In this document: positions 26,477-40,906 of the stretch, one piece after another
Numbering within the stretch: the stretch's first letter is position 1
How the letters are laid out: each line of letters starts with the position of its first letter
Source of the DNA: Halictus rubicundus
Lineage: Eukaryota; Arthropoda; Insecta; Hymenoptera; Halictidae
Direction: 5' to 3'
DNA length: 64,000 bases
Assembly: GCF_050948215.1 (NCBI RefSeq)
Contig: NW_027488868.1
Coordinates: 124,001 to 188,000, forward strand
Notes under the pieces: generated by a model
The model's database searches: none
Seen by the model: only the letters and a program-made list of their open reading frames with translations
Told to the model about the DNA's origin: nothing
Made by a program: the position numbers and the translations under genes

Positions 26477-29289
26477 ATCCTATCCTCTATCCTATCCGAT
26501 CCTCTATCCTATCATATCCTCTATCCTATCCTATCCTCTATCCTATCCTATCTTCTATCCTATCCTATCATCTATCCTATCCTCTATCCTATCCTATCCT
26601 CTATCCTATACTATCCTCTATCCTATCCTATCCTCTATCCTATACAATCCACTATCCCATACTATCCTCTATCCTATCCTATCCTCTATCCTATACAATC
26701 CACTATCCTATCCTCTATCCTATCCTCTATCCTATCCTATCCTCTATCCTATCCTATCTTCTATCCTATCCTATCATCTATCCTATCCTCTATCGTATCC
26801 TATCCTCTATCCTATCCAATCCTATATCCTATCCTATCCTCTATCCTATCCTATCCTCTATCCTATCCTATCCTCTATCCTATCCTATCCTCTATCCTAT
26901 CCTATCCTCTATCCTATCCTATCCTCTATCCTATCCTATCCTCTATCCTATCCTATCCTCTATAATATCCTATCCTCTATCGTATTCTATCCTCTATCCT
27001 ATCCTATCCTCTATCCTATCCGATCCTCTATCCTATCATATCCTCTATCCTATCCTATCCTCTATCCTATCCGATCCTCTATCCTATCATATCCTCTATC
27101 CTATCCTATCCTCTATCCTATCCTATCTTCTATCCTATCCTATCATCTATCCTATCCTCTATCGTATCCTATCCTCTATCCTATCCGATCCCCTATCTTA
27201 TCCTATCCTCTATCCTATTCTATATTCTATCCTATCCTATCCTCTATCCTATACTATCCTCTATAATATCCTATCCTCTATCGTATTCTATCCTCTATCC
27301 TATCCTATCCTCTATCCTATCCTATCTTCTATCCTATCCTATCATCTATCCTATCCTCTATCGTATCCTATCCTCTATCCTATCCAATCCTATATCCTAT
27401 CCTCTATCCTATCCTATCCTCTATCCTATCCTATCCTCTATCCTATCCTATCCTCTATCCTATCCTATCCTCTATCCTATCCTATCCTCTATCCTATCCT
27501 ATCCTCTATCCTATCCTATCCTCTATCCTATCCTATCCTCTATCCTATCCTATCCTCTATCCTATCCTATCCTCTATCCTATCCTATCCTATCCTCTATC
27601 CTATCCTATCCTCTATAATATCCTATCCTCTATCGTATTCTATCCTCTATCCTATCCTATCCTCTATCCTATCCGATCCTCTATCCTATCCGATCCTCTA
27701 TCCTATTCTATATTCTATCCTATCCTATCCTCTATCCTATACTATCCTCTATAATATCCTATCCTCTATCGTATTCTATCCTCTATCCTATCCTATCCTC
27801 TATCCTATCCGATCCTCTATCCTATCATATCCTCTATCCTATTCTATCCTCTATCCTATCCTATCCTCTATCCTATCCTATCCTCTATCCTATCCTATCC
27901 TCTATCCTATCCTATCCTCTATGCTATCCTATCCTCTATCCTATCCTATCCTCTATCCTATCCTATCCTCTATCCTATCCTATCCTCTATCCTATCCTAT
28001 CCTCTATAATATCCTATCCTCTATCGTATTCTATCCTCTATCCTATCCTATCCTCTATCCTATCCGATCCTCTATCCTATCATATCCTCTATCCTATCCT
28101 ATCCTCTATCCTATCCGATCCTCTATCCTATCATATCCTCTATCCTATCCTATCCTCTATCCTATCCTATCTTCTATCCTATCCTATCATCTATCCTATC
28201 CTCTATCCTATCCTATCCTCTATCCTATACTATCCTCTATCCTATCCTATCCTCTATCCTATACAATCCACTATCCCATACTATCCTCTATCCTATCCTA
28301 TCCTCTATCCTATACAATCCACTATCCTATCCTCTATCCTATCCTCTATCCTATCCTCTATCCTATCCTATCCTCTATCCTATCCTATCTTCTATCCTAT
28401 CCTATCATCTATCCTATCCTCTATCGTATCCTATCCTCTATCCTATCCAATCCTATATCCTATCCTATCCTCTATCCTATCCTATCCTCTATCCTATCCT
28501 ATCCTCTATCCTATCCTATCCTCTATCCTATCCTATCCTCTATCCTATCCTATCCTCTATCCTATCCTATCCTCTATAATATCCTATCCTCTATCGTATT
28601 CTATCCTCTATCCTATCCTATCCTCTATCCTATCCGATCCTCTATCCTATCATATCCTCTATCCTATCCTATCCTCTATCCTATCCGATCCTCTATCCTA
28701 TCATATCCTCTATCCTATCCTATCCTCTATCCTATCCTATCTTCTATCCTATCCTATCATTTATCCTATCCTCTATCGTATCCTATCCTCTATCCTATCC
28801 GATCCTCTATCTTATCCTATCCTCTATCCTATTCTATATTCTATCCTATCCTATCCTCTATCCTATACTATCCTCTATAATATCCTATCCTCTATCGTAT
28901 TCTATCCTCTATCCTATCCTATCCTCTATCCTATCCGATCCTCTATCCTATCATATCCTCTATCCTATTCTATCCTCTATCCTATCCTATCCTCTATCCT
29001 ATCCTATCCTCTATCCTATCCTATCCTCTATCCTATCCTATCCTCTATCCTATCCTATCCTCTACCCTATCCTATCCTCTATCCTATTCTATCCTCTATC
29101 CTATATTATCCTCTATCCTATCCTATCCTCTATCCTATCCTATCCTCTATCCTATCCTATCCTCTACCCTATCCTATCCTCTATCCTATCCTATCCTCTA
29201 TCCTATCCTATCCTCTATCCTATCCTATCCTCTATCCTATCCTATCCTCTATCCTATCCAATCCCCTATCCGATCCTCTATCCTATCAT

Positions 29290-29508
29290 ATCCTCTATCC
29301 TATCCTATCCTCTATCCTATCCTATCCTCTATCCTATCCTATCCTCTATCCTATCCTATCCTCTATCCTATCCTATCCTCTATCCTATCCTATCCTCTAT
29401 CCTATCCTATCCTCTATCCTATCCTATCCTCTATCCTATCCTATCCTCTATCCTATCCTATCCTCTATCCTATCCTATCCTCTATCCTATCCTATCCTCT
29501 ATCCTATC
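29290..29508. repeat. Homogeneous monomer tract, about 13 units
   Basis: Counterpart of the 26.02-kb tract after the same CCAATCCCC, CCGATCC and CATATCC monomers. It is roughly half as long and ends at a TATACTC monomer. Confidence 0.85.
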
Positions 29509-30422
29509 CTATACTCTATCCTATCCTATACTCTATCCTATCCTATCCTCTATCCTATCCAATCACCAATCCGATCCTCTATCCTATCCTTTCCTCTATC
29601 CTATCCTATCATCAATCCTATTCTATCCTCTATCCTATCCTATCCTCTATCCTATTCTATACTCTATCCTATCCTATCCGCTATCCTATCCTCTATCCTA
29701 TCCAATCCCCTATCCGATCCTCTATCCTATCATATCCTCTATCCTATCCTATCCTCTATCCTATCCTATCCTCTATCCTATCCTATCCTATCCTCTATCC
29801 TATCCTATCCTCTATCCTATCTTATCCTCTATCCTATCCTATCCTCTATCCTATCCTATCCTCTATCCTATCCTATCCTCTATCCTATACTATCCTCTAT
29901 CCTATCCTATCCTCTATCCTATACAATCCACTATCCTATACTATCCTCTATCCTATCCTATCCTCTATCCTATACAATCCACTATCCTATCCTCTATCCT
30001 ATCCTCTATCCTATCCTCTATCCTATCCTATCCTCTATCCTATCCTATCTTCTATCCTATCCTATCATCTATCCTATCCTCTATCGTATCCTATCCTCTA
30101 TCCTATCCAATCCTATATCCTATCCTCTATCCTATCCTATCCTCTATCCTATCCTATCCTCTATCCTATCCTATCCTCTATCCTATCCTATCCTCTATCC
30201 TATCCTATCCTCTATCCTATCCTATCCTCTATCCTATCCTATCCTCTATCCTATCCTATCCTCTATCCTATCCTATCCTCTATCCTATCCTATCCTCTAC
30301 CCTATCCTATCCTCTATCCTATCCTATCCTCTATCCTATCCTATCCTCTATCCTATCCTATCCTCTATCCTATCCTATCCTCTATCCTATCCAATCCCCT
30401 ATCCGATCCTCTATCCTATCAT

Positions 30423-30664
30423 ATCCTCTATCCTATCCTATCCTCTATCCTATCCTATCCTCTATCCTATCCTATCCTCTATCCTATCCTATCCTCTATC
30501 CTATCCTATCCTCTATCCTATCCTATCCTCTATCCTATCCTATCCTCTATCCTATCCTATCCTCTATCCTATCCTATCCTCTATCCTATCCTATCCTCTA
30601 TCCTATCCTATCCTCTATCCTATCCTATCCTCTATCCTATCCTATCCTCTATCCTATCCTATCC
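30423..30664. repeat. Homogeneous monomer tract, about 14 units
   Basis: Third tract after the same variant trio (CCAATCCCC at 30391, CCGATCC, CATATCC at 30420), ending at CTATAATATCC at 30666. The recurrence of pure tracts behind the same flank suggests that this position is prone to expansion or contraction. Confidence 0.83.
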
Positions 30665-30665
30665 T

Positions 30666-33600
30666 CTATAATATCCTATCCTCTATCGTATTCTATCCTC
30701 TATCCTATCCTATCCTCTATCCTATCCGATCCTCTATCCTATCATATCCTCTATCCTATCCTATCCTCTATCCTATCCTATCCTCTATCCTATCCTATCC
30801 TCTATCCTATCCTATCCTCTAACCTATCCTATCCTCTATCCTATCCTATCCTCTATCCTATCCTATCCTCTATCCTATCCTATCCTCTATCCTATCCTAT
30901 CCTCTATCCTATCCTATCCTCTATCCTATGCTATCCTCTATCCTATCCTATCCTATCCTCTATCCTATCCGATCCTCTATCCTATCATATCCTCTACCCT
31001 ATCCTATCCTCTATCCTATCCTATCCTCTATGCTTTCCTATCCTCTATCCTATACTATCCTTTATCCTATCCTATCCTCTATCCTATCCAATCACCTATC
31101 CGATCCTCTATCCTATCCTTTCCTCTATCCTATACTATCCTCAATACTATCCTATCCTCTATCCTATCCTATCCTATCCTCTATCCTATCCGACCCTCTA
31201 TCCTATCATATCCTCTACCCTATCCTATCCTCTATCCTATCCTATCCTCTATGCTTTCCTATCCTCTATCCTATCCAATCCCCTATCCGATCCTCTATCC
31301 TATCATATCCTCTATCCTATCCTATCCTCTATCCTATCCTATCATCTATCCTATCCTATCATCAATCCTATCCTCTATCCTATCCAATCCCCTATCCGAT
31401 CCTCTATCCTATCCTATCCTCTATCCTATCCTATCCTCTATCCTATCCTATCCTATCCTATCCTATCCTCTATCCTATCCTATCCTCTATCCTATCCTAT
31501 CCTATCCTCTATCCTATCCTATCCTCTATCCTATACTATCCTCTATCCTGTCCTATCCTCTATCCTATCCTATCCTCTATCCTATCCTATCCTCTATCCT
31601 ATCCTATCCTCTATCCTATCCTATCCTCTATCCTATACTATCCTCTATCCTATCCCATCCTCTATCCTATCCAATCACCTATCCGATCCTCTATCCTATC
31701 CTTTCCTCTATCCTATCCTATCATCAATCCTATTCTATCCTCTATCCTATCCTATCCTCTATCCTATTCTATACTCTATCCTATCCTATCCGCTATCCTA
31801 TCCTCTATCCTATCCTATCCTCTATCCTATTCTATACTCTATCCTATCCTATCCGCTATCCTATCCTCTATCCTATCCAATCCCCTATCCGATCCTCTAT
31901 CCTATCCTATCCTCTATCCTATCCTATCCTCTATCCTATCCTATCCTATCCTCTATCCTATCCTATCCTATCCTCTATCCTATCCTATCCTCTATCCTAT
32001 CTTATCCTCTATCCTATCCTATCCTCTATAATATCGTATCCTCTATCCTATCCTATCCTCTATCCTATCCTATCCTCTATCCTATCCTATCCTCTATCCT
32101 ATCCTATCCTCTATCCTATCCAATCCTCTATCCTATCCTATCCTATCCTCTATCCTATCCTATCCTCTATCCTATCCTATCATCTATCCTATCCACTATC
32201 GTATCCTACCCTCTAACCTATCCAATCCTATATCCTATCCTCTATCCTATCCTATCCTCTATCCTATCCTATCCTCTATGCTATCCTATCCTCTATCCTA
32301 TACTATCCTCTATCCTATCCTATCCTCTATCCTATCCTATCCTCTATCCTATCCTATCCTCTATAATATCCTATCCTCTATCGTATTCTATCCTCTATCC
32401 TATCCTATCCTCTATCCTATCCGATCCTCTATCCTATCATATCCTCTATCCTATCCTATCCTCTATCCTATCCTATCCTCTATCCTATCCTATCCTCTAT
32501 CCTATCCTATCCTCTATCCTATCCTATCCTCTATCCTATCCTATCCTCTATCCTATCCTATCCTCTATCCTATCCTATCCTCTATCCTATCCTATCCTCT
32601 ATCCTATCCTATCCTCTATCCTATCCTATCCTCTATCCTATGCTATCCTCTATCCTATCCTATCCTATCCTCTATCCTATCCGATCCTCTATCCTATCAT
32701 ATCCTCTACCCTATCCTATCCTCTATCCTATCCTATCCTCTATGCTTTCCTATCCTCTATCCTATACTATCCTTTATCCTATCCTATCCTCTATCCTATC
32801 CAATCACCTATCCGATCCTCTATCCTATCCTTTCCTCTATCCTATACTATCCTCAATACTATCCTATCCTCTATCCTATCCTATCCTATCCTCTATCCTA
32901 TCCGACCCTCTATCCTATCATATCCTCTACCCTATCCTATCCTCTATCCTATCCTATCCTCTATGCTTTCCTATCCTCTATCCTATCCAATCCCCTATCC
33001 GATCCTCTATCCTATCATATCCTCTATCCTATCCTATCCTCTATCCTATCCTATCATCTATCCTATCCTATCATCAATCCTATCCTCTATCCTATCCAAT
33101 CCCCTATCCGATCCTCTATCCTATCCTATCCTCTATCCTATCCTATCCTCTATCCTATCCTATCCTATCCTATCCTATCCTCTATCCTATCCTATCCTCT
33201 ATCCTATCCTATCCTATCCTCTATCCTATCCTATCCTCTATCCTATACTATCCTCTATCCTATCCTATCCTCTATCCTATCCTATCCTCTATCCTATCCT
33301 ATCCTCTATCCTATCCTATCCTCTATCCTATCCTATCCTCTATCCTATACTATGCTCTATCCTATCCCATCCTCTATCCTATCCAATCACCTATCCGATC
33401 CTCTATCCTATCCTTTCCTCTATCCTATCCTATCATCAATCCTATTCTATCCTCTATCCTATCCTATCCTCTATCCTATTCTATACTCTATCCTATCCTA
33501 TCCGCTATCCTATCCTCTATCCTATCCTATCCTCTATCCTATTCTATACTCTATCCTATCCTATCCGCTATCCTATCCTCTATCCTATCCAATCCCCTAT

Positions 33601-34030
33601 CCGATCCTCTATCCTATCCTATCCTCTATCCTATCCTATCCTCTATCCTATCCTATCCTATCCTCTATCCTATCCTATCCTATCCTCTATCCTATCCTAT
33701 CCTCTATCCTATCTTATCCTCTATCCTATCCTATCCTCTATAATATCGTATCCTCTATCCTATCCTATCCTCTATCCTATCCTATCCTCTATCCTATCCT
33801 ATCCTCTATCCTATCCTATCCTCTATCCTATCCAATCCTCTATCCTATCCTATTATATCCTCTATCCTATCCTATCCTCTATCCTATCCTATCATCTATC
33901 CTATCCACTATCGTATCCTACCCTCTAACCTATCCAATCCTATATCCTATCCTCTATCCTATCCTATCCTCTATCCTATCCTATCCTCTATGCTATCCTA
34001 TCCTCTATCCTATACTATCCTCTATCCTAT
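30666..34030. repeat. ~1.7-kb tandem duplication, two copies
   Basis: CTATAATATCC with CTATCGTATTC at 30666 recurs at 32361 (offset 1695). From CTATGCTATCC at 30928 and 32640 onward the offset is 1712, held through 31251/32963 and 32278/33990. A rare run of six TATCC pentamers before TC lies near 31440 and again near 33160. Differences are few (for example CTGTCC in the first copy, TATGCTC in the second near 33350). The second copy ends near 34.03 kb. Confidence 0.9.
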
Positions 34031-37000
34031 CCTATCCTCTATCCTATCCTATCCTCTATGCTATCCTATCCTCTATCCTATACTATCCTCTATCCTATCC
34101 TATCCTCTATCCTATCCAATCACCTATCCGATCCTCTATCCTATCCTTTCCTCTATCCTATACTATCCTCTATCCTATCCTTTCCTCTATCCTATCCAAT
34201 CCCCTATCCTATCCTCTATCCGATCCTATCCTCTATCCTATCCTATCCTCTATAATATCGTATCCTCTATCCTATCCTATCCTATACTCTATCCTATCCA
34301 ATCCCCTATCCTATCCTCCATCCTATCCTATCCTCTATCGTATCCAATCCCCTATCCTATCCTCTATCCTATCCTATTCTTTATCCTATGCTCTATCCTA
34401 TCCAATACCCTATCGTTTCCTCTATCCTATCCTATCCTCTATAATATCCTATCCTCTATCCTATCCTATCCTCTATACTATCCTATCCTCTATCCTATCC
34501 TATCCTCTATAATATCCTATCCTCTATCCTATCATATCCTCTATCCTATCCTATCCTCTATCCGATCCTATCCTCTATCCTATCCTATCCTCTATAATAT
34601 CCTATCCTCTATCCTATCCTATCCTCTATCCTATTCTATACTCTATCCTATCCTATCCGCTATCCTATCCTCTATCCTATCCAATCCCCTATCCGATCCT
34701 CTATCCTATCCTATCCTCTATCCTATCCTATCCTCTATCCTATCCTATCCTATCCTCTATCCTATCCTATCCTATCCTCTATCCTATCCTATCCTCTATC
34801 CTATCTTATCCTCTATCCTATCCTATCCTCTATAATATCGTATCCTCTATCCTATCCTATCCTCTATCCTATCCTATCCTCTATCCTATCCTATCCTCTA
34901 TCCTATCCTATCCTCTATCCTATCCAATCCTCTATCCTATCCTATCCTATCCTCTATCCTATCCTATCATCTATCCTATCCACTATCGTATCCTACCCTC
35001 TAACCTATCCAATCCTATATCCTATCCTCTATCCTATCCTATCCTCTATCCTATCCTATCCTCTATGCTATCCTATCCTCTATTCTATACTATCCTCTAT
35101 CCTATCCTATCCTCTATCCTATCCTATCCTCTATGCTATCCTATCCTCTATCCTATACTATCCTCTATCCTATCCTATCCTCTATCCTATCCAATCACCT
35201 ATCCGATCCTCTATCCTATCCTTTCCTCTATCCTATACTATCCTCAATCCTATCCTATCCTCTATCCTATCCTATCCTATCCTCTATCCTATCCTATCCT
35301 CTATCCTATACTATCCTCAATCCTATCCTATCCTCTATCCTATCCTATCCTCTATCCTATCCTATCCGATCCTCTATCCTATCATATCCTCTATCCTATC
35401 CTATCCTCTATCCTATCCTATCCTATCCTCTATCCTATCCTATCCTCTATCCTATACTATCCTCTATCCTATCCCATCCTCTATCCTATCCAATCACCTA
35501 TCCGATCCTCTATCCTATCCTTTCCTCTATCCTATCCTATCATCAATCCTATTCTATCCTCTATCCTATCCTATCCTCTATCCTATTCTATACTCTATCC
35601 TATCCTATCCGCTATCCTATCCTCTATCCTATCCAATCCCCTATCCGATCCTCTATCCTATCCTATCCTCTATCCTATCCTATCCTCTATAATATCGTAT
35701 CCTCTATCCAATCCTATACTCTATCCTATCCTATCCTATCCTCTATCTTATAATATCCTCTATCCTATCCTATCCTATCCTCTATCTTATAATATCCTCT
35801 ATTCTATCCTATCCTCTATCCTATCCTATCCTCTATCCTATCCTATCCTCTATCCTATCCTATCCTCTATCCTATCCTATCCTCTATCCTATCCTATCCT
35901 CTATCCTATCCTATCCTCTATCCTATCCTATCCTCTATCCTATCCTATCCTCTATCCTATCCTATCCTCTATCCTATCCTATCCTATCCTCTATCCTATC
36001 CTATCCTCTATCCTATCCTATCATCTATCCTATCCACTATCGTATCCTATCCTCTAACCTATCCAATCCTATATCCTATCCTCTATCCTATCCTATCCTC
36101 TATCCTATCCTATCCTCTATGCTATCCTATCCTCTATCCTATACTATCCTCTATCCTATCCTATCCTCTATCCTATCCTATCCTCTATGCTATCCTATCC
36201 TCTATCCTATACTATCCTCTATCCTATCCTATCCTCTATCCTATCCAATCACCTATCCGATCCTCTATCCTATCCTTTCCTCTATCCTATACTATCCTCA
36301 ATCCTATCCTATCCTCTATCCTATCCTATCCTCAATCCTATCCAATCCCCTATCCGATCCTCTATCCTATCATATCCTCTATCCTATCCTATCCTCTATC
36401 CTATCCTATCCTTTATCCTATCCTATCCTCTATCCTATCCTATCCTCTATCCTATCCTATCCTCTATCCTATCCTATCCTCTATCCTATCCTATCCTCTA
36501 TCCTATCCTATCCTATCCTCTATCCTATCCTATCCTCTATCCTATACTATCCTCTATCCTATCCTATCCTCTATCATATCCTATCCTCTATCCTATCCTA
36601 TCCTCTATCCTATCCTATTCTCTGTCCTATCCTATCCTCTATCCTATACTATCCTCTATCCTATCCCATCCTCTATCCTATCCAATCACCTATCCGATCC
36701 TCTATCCTATCCTTTCCTCTATCCTATCCTATCATCAATCCTATTCTATCCTCTATCCTATCCTATCCTCTATCCTATCCTATCCTCTATCCTATCCTAT
36801 CCTATCCTCTATCCTATCCTATCCTATCCTCTATCCTATCCTATCCTCTATCCTATCTTATCCTCTATCCTATCCTATCCTCTATAATATCGTATCCTCT
36901 ATCCAATCCTATACTCTATCCTATCCTATCCTATCCTCTATCTTATAATATCCTCTATCCTATCCTATCCTCTATCCTATCCTATCCTCTATTCTATCCT

Positions 37001-38090
37001 ATCCTCTATCCTATCCTATCCTCTATCCTATCCTATCCTCTATCCTATCCTATCCTCTATCCTATCCTATCCTATCCTCTATCCTATCCTATCCTATCCT
37101 CTATCCTATCCTATCCTCTATCCTATCTTATCCTCTATCCTATCCTATCCTCTATAATATCGTATCCTCTATCCAATCCTATACTCTATCCTATCCTATC
37201 CTATCCTCTATCTTATAATATCCTCTATCCTATCCTATCCTCTATCCTATCCTATCCTCTATTCTATCCTATGCTCTATCCTATCCTATCCTCTATCCTA
37301 TCCTATCCTCTATCCTATCCTATCCTCTATCCTATCCTATCCTCTATCCTATCCTATCCTATCCTCTATCCTATCCTATCATCTATCCTATCCACTATCG
37401 TATCCTACCCTCTAACCTATCCAATCCTATATCCTATCCTCTATCCTATCCTATCCTCTATCCTATCCTAACCTCTATGCTATCCTATCCTCCATCCTAT
37501 CCAATCACCTATCCGATCCTCTATCCTATCCTTTCCTCTATCCTATACTATCCTCAATCCTATCCTATCCTCTATCCTATCCTATCCTCTATCCTATCCT
37601 ATCCTATCCTCTATCCTATCCTATCCTCTATCCGATACTATCCTCTATCCTATCCTATCCTCTATCCTATCCTATCCTCTATCCTATCCTATCCTCTATC
37701 CTATCCTATCCTCTATCCTATCCTATCCTCTATCCTATACTATCCTCTATCCTATCCTATCCTCTATCCTATCCAATCACCTATCCGATCCTCTATCCTC
37801 TCCTTTCCTCTATCCTATCCTATCCTCAATCCTATCCTATCCTATCCTCTATCCTATCCAATCCCCTATCCTATCCTCTATCCTATCCTATCCTCTATCC
37901 TATCCTATCATCTATCCTATCCACTATCGTATCCTATCCTCTAACGTATCCACTCCTATATCCTATCCTCTATCCTATCCTATCCTCTATCCTATCCTTT
38001 CCTCTATCCTATCCAATCCCCTATCCTATCCAATCCCCTATCCTATCCTCTATCCGATCCTATCCTCTATCCTATCCTATCCTCTATAAT
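34031..38090. repeat. Right-middle domain, ~4-kb composite, copy 1
   Basis: Order of parts: GTTT module (34.29 kb), CTATCCGATCC block, CCACTATCG with CTACCCTCTAACC (about 34.98 kb), paired CTATGCTATCC (35065, 35133 and 36119, 36187), CTTATAATATCC ends, then CTAACCTCTATGC at about 37.47 kb. The same order recurs from 38.09 kb at offsets 3834-3868, and from 46.26 kb at offsets 12023-11892. It is the largest shared unit in the right half. Confidence 0.85.
34285..34423. repeat. GTTT module, right-middle subtype
   Basis: First GTTT module after the long gap. The right-middle subtype has CTCTATCC where the left has CTCGATCC. It also lacks exactly one 17-bp monomer between CTATCGTATCC and CCAATCCCC. 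Only one 70-bp tail is present. Confidence 0.85.
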
Positions 38091-40735
38091 ATCGTATCCT
38101 CTATCCTATCCTATCCTATACTCTATCCTATCCAATCCCCTATCCTATCCTCCATCCTATCCTATCCTCTATCGTATCCAATCCCCTATCCTATCCTCTA
38201 TCCTATCCTATTCTTTATCCTATGCTCTATCCTATCCAATACCCTATCGTTTCCTCTATCCTATCCTATCCTCTATAATATCCTATCCTCTATCCTATCC
38301 TATCCTCTATACTATCCTATCCTCTATCCTATCCTATCCTCTATAATATCCTATCCTCTATCCTATCATATCCTCTATCCTATCCTATCCTCTATCCGAT
38401 CCTATCCTCTATCCTATCCTATCCTCTATAATATCCTATCCTCTATCCTATCCTATCCTCTATCCTATTCTATACTCTATCCTATCCTATCCGCTATCCT
38501 ATCCTCTATCCTATCCAATCCCCTATCCGATCCTCTATCCTATCCTATCCTCTATCCTATCCTATCCTCTATCCTATCCTATCCTATCCTCTATCCTATC
38601 CTATCCTATCCTCTATCCTATCCTATCCTCTATCCTATCTTATCCTCTATCCTATCCTATCCTCTATAATATCGTATCCTCTATCCTATCCTATCCTCTA
38701 TCCTATCCTATCCTCTATCCTATCCTATCCTCTATCCTATCCTATCCTCTATCCTATCCAATCCTCTATCCTATCCTATCCTATCCTCTATCCTATCCTA
38801 TCATCTATCCTATCCACTATCGTATCCTACCCTCTAACCTATCCAATCCTATATCCTATCCTCTATCCTATCCTATCCTCTATCCTATCCTATCCTCTAT
38901 GCTATCCTATCCTCTATTCTATACTATCCTCTATCCTATCCTATCCTCTATCCTATCCTATCCTCTATGCTATCCTATCCTCTATCCTATACTATCCTCT
39001 ATCCTATCCTATCCTCTATCCTATCCAATCACCTATCCGATCCTCTATCCTATCCTTTCCTCTATCCTATACTATCCTCAATCCTATCCTATCCTCTATC
39101 CTATCCTATCCTATCCTCTATCCTATCCTATCCTCTATCCTATACTATCCTCAATCCTATCCTATCCTCTATCCTATCCTATCCTCTATCCTATCCTATC
39201 CGATCCTCTATCCTATCATATCCTCTATCCTATCCTATCCTCTATCCTATCCTATCCTCTATCCTATCCTATCCTATCCTCTATCCTATCCTATCCTCTA
39301 TCCTATACTATCCTCTATCCTATCCCATCCTCTATCCTATCCAATCACCTATCCGATCCTCTATCCTATCCTTTCCTCTATCCTATCCTATCATCAATCC
39401 TATTCTATACTCTATCCTATCCTATCCTCTATCCTATTCTATACTCTATCCTATCCTATCCGCTATCCTATCCTCTATCCTATCCAATCCCCTATCCGAT
39501 CCTCTATCCTATCCTATCCTCTATCCTATCCTATCCTCTATAATATCGTATCCTCTATCCAATCCTATACTCTATCCTATCCTATCCTATCCTCTATCTT
39601 ATAATATCCTCTATCCTATCCTATCCTATCCTCTATCTTATAATATCCTCTATCCTATCCTATCCTCTATCCTATCCTATCCTCTATCCTATCCTATCCT
39701 CTATCCTATCCTATCCTCTATCCTATCCTATCCTCTATCCTATCCTATCCTCTATCCTATCCTATCCTCTATCCTATCCTATCCTCTATCCTATCCTATC
39801 CTCTATCCTATCCTATCCTCTATCCTATCCTATCCTCTATCCTATCCTATCCTATCCTCTATCCTATCCTATCCTCTATCCTATCCTATCATCTATCCTA
39901 TCCACTATCGTATCCTATCCTCTAACCTATCCAATCCTATATCCTATCCTCTATCCTATCCTATCCTCTATCCTATCCTATCCTCTATGCTATCCTATCC
40001 TCTATCCTATACTATCCTCTATCCTATCCTATCCTCTATCCTATCCTATCTTCTATGCTATCCTATCCTCTATCCTATACTATCCTCTATCCTATCCTAT
40101 CCTCTATCCTATCCAATCACCTATCCGATCCTCTATCCTATCCTTTCCTCTATCCTATACTATCCTCAATCCTATCCTATCCTCTATCCTATCCTATCCT
40201 CAATCCTATCCAATCCCCTATCCGATCCTCTATCCTATCATATCCTCTATCCTATCCTATCCTCTATCCTATCCTATCCTTTATCCTATCCTATCCTCTA
40301 TCCTATCCTATCCTCTATCCTATCCTATCCTCTATCCTATCCTATCCTCTATCCTATCCTATCCTCTATCCTATCCTATCCTATCCTCTATCCTATCCTA
40401 TCCTCTATCCTATACTATCCTCTATCCTATCCTATCCTCTATCATATCCTATCCTCTATCCTATCCTATCCTCTATCCTATCCTATTCTCTGTCCTATCC
40501 TATCCTCTATCCTATACTATCCTCTATCCTATCCCATCCTCTATCCTATCCAATCACCTATCCGATCCTCTATCCTATCCTTTCCTCTATCCTATCCTAT
40601 CATCAATCCTATTCTATCCTCTATCCTATCCTATCCTCTATCCTATCCTATCCTCTATCCTATCCTATCCTATCCTCTATCCTATCCTATCCTATCCTCT
40701 ATATTATCCTATCCTCTATCCTATCCTATCCTCTA
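38091..40735. repeat. ~4-kb composite, copy 2 (partial)
   Basis: Collinear with 34.26-36.9 kb: GTTT ATG 34388 to 38222, CTATGCTATCC 35065 to 38899 and 35133 to 38967 (offset 3834), then 36187 to 40055 (offset 3868, two monomers more). It stops near CTATAATATCG at 40.735 kb. From there it joins a GTTT module instead of the CCAATCCTATACTC string seen in copy 1. Confidence 0.85.
38119..38257. repeat. GTTT module, right-middle subtype
   Basis: Same arrangement as the copy at 34285; just upstream the CCAATCCCC monomer is itself duplicated (about 38010-38040), which is specific to this copy. Confidence 0.84.
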
Positions 40736-40767
40736 TAATATCGTATCCTCTATCCTATCCTATCCTA

Positions 40768-40906
40768 TACTCTATCCTATCCAATCCCCTATCCTATCCT
40801 CCATCCTATCCTATCCTCTATCGTATCCAATCCCCTATCCTATCCTCTATCCTATCCTATTCTTTATCCTATGCTCTATCCTATCCAATACCCTATCGTT
40901 TCCTCT
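40768..40906. repeat. GTTT module, right-middle subtype
   Basis: Joins the end of composite copy 2 to the A block. It is followed by CTCTAAACTATCC, a variant (triple A) not seen after the other copies, which have CTCTATACTATCC. Confidence 0.84.

Larger units (their letters stand above)
25251..30660. repeat. 3272-bp higher-order repeat, with 663-bp repeat at its start
   Basis: Around 25.5-26.7 kb is repeated at 28.8-30.0 kb: CTATATTCTA 25562 to 28834, CTACCC 25790 to 29062 and 25892 to 29164, CCAATCCCC 25986 to 29258, all 3272 bp apart. TATACAATCC gives 26641 to 29920, a 7-bp slip. A 663-bp step links 24900 and 25127 to 25562 and 25790. An intermediate related copy lies at 27.2-28.3 kb. The 30.25-30.66 kb segment is a further partial copy at offset 1133. 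Confidence 0.85.
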
